DNA from: an uncultured Bacteroidales bacterium
GTDB lineage: Bacteria > Bacteroidota > Bacteroidia > Bacteroidales > UBA932
Assembly (NCBI GenBank): GCA_945874815.1
Contig: CAMCIE010000115.1
Span: 1 to 5,444, forward strand
Length of the DNA stretch: 5,444 bases
Direction: 5' to 3'
Position numbers and translations under genes: made by a program. The notes beneath the pieces are model-generated. The model made no database searches, was not told where the DNA came from, and was given only the letters and a program-made list of their open reading frames with translations. Shown one piece after another: positions 1-4,536 of the stretch; position 1 is the stretch's first letter, and the number at the start of each line of letters is the position of its first letter.

Positions 1-15
1 TTTTCGCCCGGGCTC

Positions 16-48
16 TTGACTCGTACCTAAGGTAGCACCGTATATTTG
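16..48 (+). promoter_or_regulatory. Promoter and MerR-type operator for the MerR-like gene
   Basis: TTGAC at 16-20 and TATATTTG at 41-48 form a promoter. TATATTTG fits the Bacteroidota -7 consensus TAnnTTTG, and TTGACT (16-21) is separated from it by 19 bp. The spacer contains the palindrome TACCT-A-AGGTA (24-34) with perfect 5-bp arms. An inverted repeat placed between the two elements across a 19-20 bp spacer is the classic arrangement for MerR-family regulators, which untwist the promoter to activate it. The site lies about 30 bases before the start codon of a MerR-type gene, so autoregulation is the natural inference. A 19-20 bp gap is also normal for Bacteroidota promoters, so spacing alone does not prove MerR control; the palindrome is the stronger argument. 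Confidence 0.65.
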
Positions 49-77
49 CAGCAGATAACAATCAGTGCACAGATGTT

Positions 78-524
78 ATGAAAGACAATCGTTTAAAAAT
101 CGGGGAGTTCTCACGTCTTTGCAGAGTTACTGTACGCACATTGAGGCACTACGAAGCCATCGAGCTTCTGACTCCGCAGATTGTGGAAGACTGGACGGGC
201 TACAGGTACTACGCCATCGAGCACGGAGGCTACAAGCCAAACGACGTGGACATCGAATACTGCGAGCAGGTAAAAAGCATGGGAAAAAACTCTGAAATGA
301 TCAAATTCAAGGAAATCCCTGCCGTCCCGACTGCAATCTGCATGAAGGTATTCGGAACCTACGACAAACTCTGCCAGAATTACATCGACCTGTTCTCATG
401 GATTGAGAAGGAAGGTTACAGAATCACAGGTGACCCTCGCGCCAACTATATCGACGGCATCTGGAACCAGGAAGACTCTGACAAATGGCTCACAGTCATC
501 CAGGTACCTGTAGAGAAGGTATAG
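78..524 (+). CDS. MerR-family regulator with internal deletion (HTH joined to half of a GyrI-like domain)
   Basis: Residues 6-45 are a MerR winged helix-turn-helix: KIGEFSRLCRVTVRTLRHYE followed by the wing ending in TGYRYY, all classic landmarks. From about residue 50 (GGYKPNDVDIEYCEQV) to the end the protein matches the second half of the GyrI-like/SRPBCC-type effector domain found at the C-terminus of multidrug-sensing MerR proteins (PAVPTAICMKVFGTYDKL, then YIDGIWN, then WLTVIQVPVEK). Intact relatives are about 250-280 residues; this one is 148. The long dimerisation helix and the first half of the effector domain are missing, with the join near residues 48-50 (bases 219-227). The frame is kept. 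Since MerR proteins dimerise through that helix, the product is probably inactive or altered. The Glu expected in the last strand (T-E-I-x-x-P-V) is Val140. The gene ends in a terminator and is convergent with the peptidase gene. The ATG at 78 is chosen because the HTH starts at once after it. Confidence 0.85.
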   Translation: MKDNRLKIGEFSRLCRVTVRTLRHYEAIELLTPQIVEDWTGYRYYAIEHGGYKPNDVDIEYCEQVKSMGKNSEMIKFKEIPAVPTAICMKVFGTYDKLCQNYIDLFSWIEKEGYRITGDPRANYIDGIWNQEDSDKWLTVIQVPVEKV

Positions 525-527
525 ATC

Positions 528-563
528 AAAAGGAACTGGCCGCAAGGGTCAGCTCCTTTTTTT
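528..563 (+). terminator. Intrinsic terminator, possibly used from both sides
   Basis: AAAGGA (528-533) pairs with TCCTTT (554-559). After one A-C mismatch, CTG pairs with CAG, a G-T pair follows, and CC pairs with GG around a small loop. The stem is followed by a T7 run (557-563). It sits 3 bases after the MerR-like stop codon and reaches the stop codon of the convergent peptidase gene. On the minus strand the hairpin is followed by TTTT, so it could also stop transcription coming from the peptidase gene, less strongly. Confidence 0.75.
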
Positions 564-3010
564 CAGTCGTTATTGAGTTCGACAATATCGACCTCGCCGC
601 GTTTGCTCGCTCCCATGAGCCACTCGCAGTACCAGTCGGCCATTTTCCAGAAGAAATACTCGTTCATGTCGCCAAAGCCGTGTCTCTGACCGGGAAGCAG
701 AAGCACATCGAACCTCTTGTTTGCACGGATCAGGGCATTGATGACCCTTATGGTGTTGGCAGGATTCACATTGTTATCCATGTCGCCGGTGCAAAGAAGC
801 AGATGACCTTTGAGATTCTTAGCAAGTTCCTGATTTGTCTCTATTGAATAAACGAAACTGGTGTCATTCTTTTCAACAACTTCCTTTATGCCATGATGCT
901 GTTCACTCCACCAACGGTTGTAAATCCTGTTGTCGTGGTTTCCTGCGCAAGAAACCGCGGCTTTGAAAAAGTCCGGATAGGTGAGGATGGCAGCCGTTGA
1001 CATGAAGCCTCCACCGGAATGACCATGGATGCCCACGCGTGAGAGATCGATCCATGGATAACGGGCTCCCAATTGCTGAATCGCATATTTCTGGTCTTCG
1101 AGGCCATAGTCGCGGAGGTCACCGTAACCGTAATTGTGATACCATTTCGACCTGTTCGGGTGTCCTCCCCTGTTGCCAACGGTCACTACTATGAAGCCAA
1201 GCTGGGCAAGCCTGTCAGTACGGGTGAATCCGTAGCTCCATGAAATGTTGTTCGCCTCCACCTGAGGACCCGGATATACATAATCGCAAATAGGATAGAC
1301 TTTGGTAGAATCAAAATCAAAAGGCTTGTAAATCGCTCCATACAAATCAGTTATGCCATCAGCAGCCTTGACTTTGAAACGCTCTGGGAATTTGTAGCCG
1401 GCATCAAAAAGCAGTGAAAAGTCAGATTCTCCGAGGTCACATATCTTCTTTCCTTCAGCATTGAAAAGAACAGAGAAAGGTTTACAGTCCACCCTCGAAC
1501 AGTTTGCAACGAAATACTTTCCATCATCCGAACAGATAGCATCAACATTCATATCCGGCATATCGAGGAGCTTGGGCTCTCCCCCTTTGAGATTCACCCT
1601 GTACGTATGCATCTGATATGGGTTCTCTCCTTTCTCATGTCCGCAGGCACTGACAATCAGATAGCCCTCACGTTCGTTAACACCAACCACATCTTCGACA
1701 TGATATGCCCCTTCGGTAAGATTCCTTATGAGATTTCCATCTGAATCATAGAGATACAGATTTGCCCATCCGTTGCGCTCAGACCACTGTACAAGTTTGC
1801 GTCCACCTTCGAGAAGGGTCAGGTCACGACCTTCAACATAGGTATTCATCCTCTCTGAGATGATTGTCCTTACAGAGTCGGCACCGACATCGACACGGCA
1901 AACGTCCATTCTCTTCAAGTCGCGACTCAACCTGTTGATATAGAAGCCATTATTATCACCCAGCCACTCAAGGCACCTATATTCCCTGAATGAATCCTCT
2001 ACAGTTGGTTTCTTGTACTGGAATCCCATGTCCTGAGATTTGAAGGCCTTGCATTTCACTTCCTTCGAAGTCCAGTCCTGAGTATTGAATACATACAGAC
2101 GGCCTTCTGGTCCGGGTTCTCCGGGCATCTGGTATTTATAGGTCTCAAGTGTAGGACGAGGCATGCTCAGGGAGTTGATTACCCAGAACTCCTTGATTGG
2201 AGCCATGTCCCAGCGCATAAGTGCAAAATGCCTGGAATCCGGTGCCCATACCAGCTCAGATGGATATACCCTTGCCATGGTATCGGTCTCAGTGAGACCA
2301 TTGTAATTGTTTATGGCATAGGCAAATTCCCTTGTTCCATCGTTGGTGATCCTATGTTCGGTGATTGTGCTGTCTTTCGGATCTTTCGCCGCTTTCCGCA
2401 GATTCAGGGTATCCATATAATACAGGTTGCCGGCCTTCACAAATACGCCGGTCAGTCCGTCCGGGGACATGCTTGCCCATGAGGGATATTTTTCCTCCTT
2501 CTTGTCGGTATTCCAGGTGAGGTCCCCGTCGGTGATCCTGTACCTGAAATGATAGACTATCCTCTCCGGGGACTTGGATTTATTCGTTGTATCCTTCCTT
2601 TCCTTGGTTGAACGGACATCGAATGTAAGGTAGTTGTCATCATCCGGGTCTATTTTGACTCTTTGAAGCGGAAGATGCTGTGCATCAAACGGATCTTTTA
2701 TGATTTCTGTGATCCTCATCGCAAGTTTCTGCATATCGAATGCAGGCTTTCTGGTACCGGCAACGGGATCGGCAATATAATAATGCTCACCTTCGGAAGT
2801 TTTCCAATTAAAGATGAATTTGTCGCTTTTCCTGAACCAGCGTGGCGTGGCCTTGGTGGAAAATACCATCTTGCTTACCCTTGCAGAAGAAAACCTTTCT
2901 GCAAGTGCATAGTTCGGAGTTTCTTGATTTTGGGCCTCTGCGGGGTATTGCAGCCCGGATAAAATTGCAGCAAAGGCTGCAGCAATGGCAATTTTGATTT
3001 TCATGTCCAT
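563..3010 (-). CDS. Secreted S9 family serine peptidase (DPP IV-like: beta-propeller plus prolyl-oligopeptidase domain)
   Basis: The 815-residue product starts with a Sec signal peptide: a basic start, a hydrophobic core at 6-20, and a likely cut after AEA at residue 26. No lipobox cysteine is present, so it is probably periplasmic. Residues ~50-520 are a DPPIV_N-type beta-propeller with repeats such as ERNGWANLYLYD (411-422) followed by LTEGAYHV. Residues ~550-800 are the alpha/beta-hydrolase domain. The catalytic triad can be read as Ser665 in GHSGGG, Asp745 in DMDNNV and His777 in GQRHGFGD. Enzymes of this family cleave oligopeptides, often dipeptides from the N-terminus after Pro, Ala or acidic residues. 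I do not see the Glu-Glu motif that anchors the substrate amino group in true DPP IV; the comparable region (around 210-270) reads YAINNYNGLTETDT. Specificity therefore stays open. Length is somewhat above DPP IV (~720-770). The frame is intact and the gene stands alone with its own promoter at 3066-3098. The start at 3010 could also be the Met two codons later. Confidence 0.93.
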   Translation of the reverse strand: MDMKIKIAIAAAFAAILSGLQYPAEAQNQETPNYALAERFSSARVSKMVFSTKATPRWFRKSDKFIFNWKTSEGEHYYIADPVAGTRKPAFDMQKLAMRITEIIKDPFDAQHLPLQRVKIDPDDDNYLTFDVRSTKERKDTTNKSKSPERIVYHFRYRITDGDLTWNTDKKEEKYPSWASMSPDGLTGVFVKAGNLYYMDTLNLRKAAKDPKDSTITEHRITNDGTREFAYAINNYNGLTETDTMARVYPSELVWAPDSRHFALMRWDMAPIKEFWVINSLSMPRPTLETYKYQMPGEPGPEGRLYVFNTQDWTSKEVKCKAFKSQDMGFQYKKPTVEDSFREYRCLEWLGDNNGFYINRLSRDLKRMDVCRVDVGADSVRTIISERMNTYVEGRDLTLLEGGRKLVQWSERNGWANLYLYDSDGNLIRNLTEGAYHVEDVVGVNEREGYLIVSACGHEKGENPYQMHTYRVNLKGGEPKLLDMPDMNVDAICSDDGKYFVANCSRVDCKPFSVLFNAEGKKICDLGESDFSLLFDAGYKFPERFKVKAADGITDLYGAIYKPFDFDSTKVYPICDYVYPGPQVEANNISWSYGFTRTDRLAQLGFIVVTVGNRGGHPNRSKWYHNYGYGDLRDYGLEDQKYAIQQLGARYPWIDLSRVGIHGHSGGGFMSTAAILTYPDFFKAAVSCAGNHDNRIYNRWWSEQHHGIKEVVEKNDTSFVYSIETNQELAKNLKGHLLLCTGDMDNNVNPANTIRVINALIRANKRFDVLLLPGQRHGFGDMNEYFFWKMADWYCEWLMGASKRGEVDIVELNND

Positions 3011-3065
3011 CAGTCGTTCTTATTTATTCAAGTCACAAATAATTGAACTTGACGCGTTAGAACGC

Positions 3066-3098
3066 CAAATTTATCATTTTCCCGCCGATTTTCCAAAA
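3066..3098 (-). promoter_or_regulatory. Bacteroidota promoter for the S9 peptidase gene
   Basis: Read on the minus strand, TTTTG (3098-3094) is followed after 20 bp by TAAATTTG (3073-3066). This matches the known Bacteroides promoter pattern, TTTG at -33 and TAnnTTTG at -7, including the usual spacing. Transcription would start near 3059-3060 and leave a leader of about 50 bases before the ATG at 3010. The leader is A/T-rich, as is usual where translation starts without a strong Shine-Dalgarno sequence. Confidence 0.75.
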
Positions 3099-3112
3099 CG
3101 GGATACAATAAT

Positions 3113-3144
3113 GGCCACAAGATTTTATGAACAATCCTGTGGCC
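3113..3144. repeat. Inverted repeat (hairpin) upstream of the peptidase promoter
   Basis: GGCCACA (3113-3119) pairs perfectly with TGTGGCC (3138-3144). After one A-C mismatch, GATT (3121-3124) pairs with AATC (3133-3136), leaving an 8-base loop. No T tract follows on the plus strand and only a weak ATTATTG follows on the minus strand, so it is not a clear terminator. It lies about 15 bases upstream of the peptidase -33 element, where it could be a protein-binding site or the end signal of the lost gene remnant beside it. Confidence 0.5.
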
Positions 3145-3258
3145 GTCCTTGCTCTCAAGCACCCAGCAGCCTTCGACCGAGGCTTCCGTACAGTCCGTAT
3201 AGGTTCGCAGCACCGCACTGAGCACCTTGGCGCTCTTGCGGACACAAGATTGAACACA
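3118..3258 (-). pseudogene. Possible gene remnant, family unknown
   Basis: On the minus strand the frame is open from 3258 leftwards. Between 3240 and about 3118 it has the look of real coding sequence: third codon positions are mostly G or C (AAG, AGC, GCC, GTG, CTC, CTG, GAC, GGC) and the peptide (pieces such as KVLSAVLRTYTDC and SVEGCWVLESKDGH) has a normal residue mix. Upstream there is an in-frame TAA at 3261-3259, and no start codon with good context. Downstream the frame runs on through the peptidase promoter to a stop at 3028, with sequence that no longer looks coding. I do not recognise the family. It may be the surviving end of a gene that once lay upstream of the peptidase in the same direction. 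It could also be chance. Confidence 0.3.
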
Positions 3259-3273
3259 TTACCGGCAAGAAGG

Positions 3274-3306
3274 TTAAGGAAAACTAAATTAATAATCTTA
3301 CCTTTG
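3274..3306 (+). promoter_or_regulatory. Weak promoter candidate for the flavodoxin gene
   Basis: TACCTTTG at 3299-3306 matches the Bacteroidota -7 consensus TAnnTTTG exactly. The element 20 bp upstream is only TTAAG (3274-3278), a poor fit to TTTG. If used, the transcript would begin near 3312 and have a leader of about 100 bases. It is the only plus-strand TAnnTTTG I found in this intergenic region. Confidence 0.3.
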
Positions 3307-3415
3307 TTCTATCCTTGGAAGGAGACGCCGGCATAGTGCTGCAGCCCTCAGCAGGATGCTGTTTACATTGACGCTTATAACTTCAATCATAGGACTGAAA
3401 GTATTATCATAATCT

Positions 3416-4186
3416 ATGGCAATGGACAGACGCGGTTTTCTCAAGAAATCAATCTTCACTTTAGGCTCCCTTGCAACGGTCAGCCTGGTGCAGAAGCCAT
3501 TGATGGCATATGAGATGAACAAAGCTAGCAATCAGAATAAAAGACAGAACATGAAAAAGATAATCATCATCGATGGCGGTCCTCGCCGCAATATGAACAC
3601 TGCCCGGATGCTTCAAAAATTCGCTGAAGGGGCGCAGTCTGCAGGTGAACACATAGAGGTCAAGACTTACAGGCTATACGACCTGGACTACAAGGGTTGT
3701 ATGTCATGCATGGCGTGCAAGCTGAAGGACAGAGCGTCCAACGTATGCCGATTCAGAGATGCTCTCTCGCCTATCCTTGAAGAGATAGCGCAGGCTGACG
3801 GTCTTGTCCTTGGCTCCCCTATCTACTTCGGTGAAGTAACCGGTCAGATGCGTGCCTTCCTTGAGAGGCTTTCATTCCCATGGCTCTCATATAACGACTA
3901 CAGCATGACTGCCCCAAAGAAGGTGCCGGTGGTTCTGATTGAGACCATGAACGGAACACCTGAGAGAAACAACAGCAACGGCTACGGCAGCATGGAGTTC
4001 TGCATCACAAGGGCACTCGGCCAGCCGCAGCGCATCGTTGCATACAACACCTATCAGGTGAAGGACTATGACAGATATGAACTCGCAGGTTTCTCTGAAG
4101 AGGCAAAGCGTCAGTGGCGCGATGCTCATTGGGAGGAGGACCTGCAGAAGGCATTCGAGGCAGGACTAAAGATGGCAGCTGAGTAA
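3416..4186 (+). CDS. Tat-leader flavodoxin-family NAD(P)H-dependent oxidoreductase with a four-Cys motif
   Basis: The 256-residue product opens with a twin-arginine leader, DRRGFLKK (residues 4-11, Arg5-Arg6) and a hydrophobic stretch to about residue 31. From Met46 (MKKIIIIDGG) it is a flavodoxin fold: the phosphate loop is at GGPRRNMNTARML (54-66) and a second FMN loop at GSPIYFGEVTGQMRAFLERL (133-152). Between them, Cys95, Cys98, Cys101 and Cys111 form C-x2-C-x2-C-x9-C, resembling the compact cluster motif of iron-sulfur flavoproteins (Isf), where four Cys hold a 4Fe-4S cluster. The family moves electrons from NAD(P)H or a protein partner through FMN; the substrate is not known here. A cofactor-loaded protein exported by Tat would fit. 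The alternative start at Met46 (base 3551) would give a cytoplasmic protein without leader. Met3 is a further possible start. The next gene begins one base after the stop, suggesting a shared transcript. Confidence 0.85.
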   Translation: MAMDRRGFLKKSIFTLGSLATVSLVQKPLMAYEMNKASNQNKRQNMKKIIIIDGGPRRNMNTARMLQKFAEGAQSAGEHIEVKTYRLYDLDYKGCMSCMACKLKDRASNVCRFRDALSPILEEIAQADGLVLGSPIYFGEVTGQMRAFLERLSFPWLSYNDYSMTAPKKVPVVLIETMNGTPERNNSNGYGSMEFCITRALGQPQRIVAYNTYQVKDYDRYELAGFSEEAKRQWRDAHWEEDLQKAFEAGLKMAAE

Positions 4187-4187
4187 A

Positions 4188-4445
4188 ATGATACCTGAAA
4201 TCATAAGAAATACCATCTTCATCGGTTGCGGCAGCTTCTTAGGAGGTGCCGCACGTTACCTCATATCCGTAGCGATGAAGACCATGAGCAAAGGTTTCCC
4301 GTGGGGAACACTCGCCGTGAACCTTGTCGGCTGCCTTGTTATCGGATTGCTATGGGGATTCTTCAGCAAGAACTCTAGTGAAAGTAGCTCATGGGCAAGG
4401 CTATGGTCTGAAGGAGGTATTCAACGACAGTTCATATTGTGTTGA
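4188..4445 (+). pseudogene. crcB: Truncated CrcB/FluC fluoride channel
   Basis: Residues 1-69 are the first half of a CrcB/Fluc fluoride exporter. GCGSFLGGAARYLIS (13-27) is the first helix with the conserved G-x3-G-x3-RY pattern, and FPWGTLAVNLVGCLVIG (37-53) is the second helix with the conserved Asn45. The protein normally has four helices and about 120-125 residues, and conducts fluoride as an inverted-repeat dimer. Here the match stops after SSSW (residue 69, base 4394). The next 16 residues do not resemble CrcB and end at a stop. Helices three and four, with the GGFTTFSTF segment that lines the fluoride path, are missing from the window. The product should not be functional. The start is one base after the flavodoxin stop, so the gene was probably cotranscribed with it. 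Confidence 0.8.
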
Positions 4446-4536
4446 CGGAGTTCATCCGCAAAGGAAGGGCACACGAATGATTGCAGAATATATATTCAAA
4501 GAAAGACAAAGATATGGCCATACAGGAATTCATTGA
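4396..4536 (+). pseudogene. C-terminal fragment of an SGNH/GDSL-type hydrolase
   Basis: In the frame one base off from the CrcB remnant, the sequence from about 4399 reads GYGLKEVFNDSSYCVDGVHP, then QRKGTRMIAEYIFKERQRYG and a TGA at 4534-4536. DGVHP followed by a G and an IAEYI helix is the block V signature of SGNH hydrolases, with the catalytic Asp and His in D-x-x-H-P. The rest of that enzyme (the GDS nucleophile block and the blocks with Gly and Asn, about 170 or more residues) is absent. There is no start codon or ribosome site of its own at the join; a longer frame from ATG 4324 only reads CrcB DNA out of frame. I take this as the end of a deleted gene. Confidence 0.65.

Larger units (their letters stand above)
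3011..3415. other. Intergenic region between divergent peptidase and flavodoxin genes
   Basis: About 405 bases without a convincing gene. From left to right it holds the peptidase leader and promoter (to 3098), a hairpin-forming inverted repeat (3113-3144), a GC-richer stretch that reads like a gene remnant on the minus strand (about 3118-3258), and an A/T-rich stretch with a weak plus-strand promoter candidate (3274-3306). It ends with an 18-codon frame for a hydrophobic peptide (3356-3412), stopping 3 bases before the flavodoxin start. I see no tRNA, riboswitch or known small RNA in it. Confidence 0.6.

Noticed and set aside
485..847. Plus-strand frame of 120 codons under the peptidase gene
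   Set aside because: It is the antisense of the peptidase C-terminus and of the terminator region, with no family resemblance.
3145..3260. Possible small structured RNA in the GC-richer intergenic stretch
   Set aside because: No tRNA arms, tmRNA or 6S-like landmarks were visible, and codon-like periodicity on the minus strand explains the composition better.
3127..3336. Plus-strand 69-codon frame in the intergenic region
   Set aside because: Rich in Arg and Leu as expected from antisense of a coding-like stretch; no start context and no recognisable motif.
4324..4536. A 70-codon plus-strand frame starting at ATG 4324
   Set aside because: Its first 23 or so codons are CrcB DNA read in the wrong frame; only the part from about 4399 is protein-like and is listed as the SGNH fragment.
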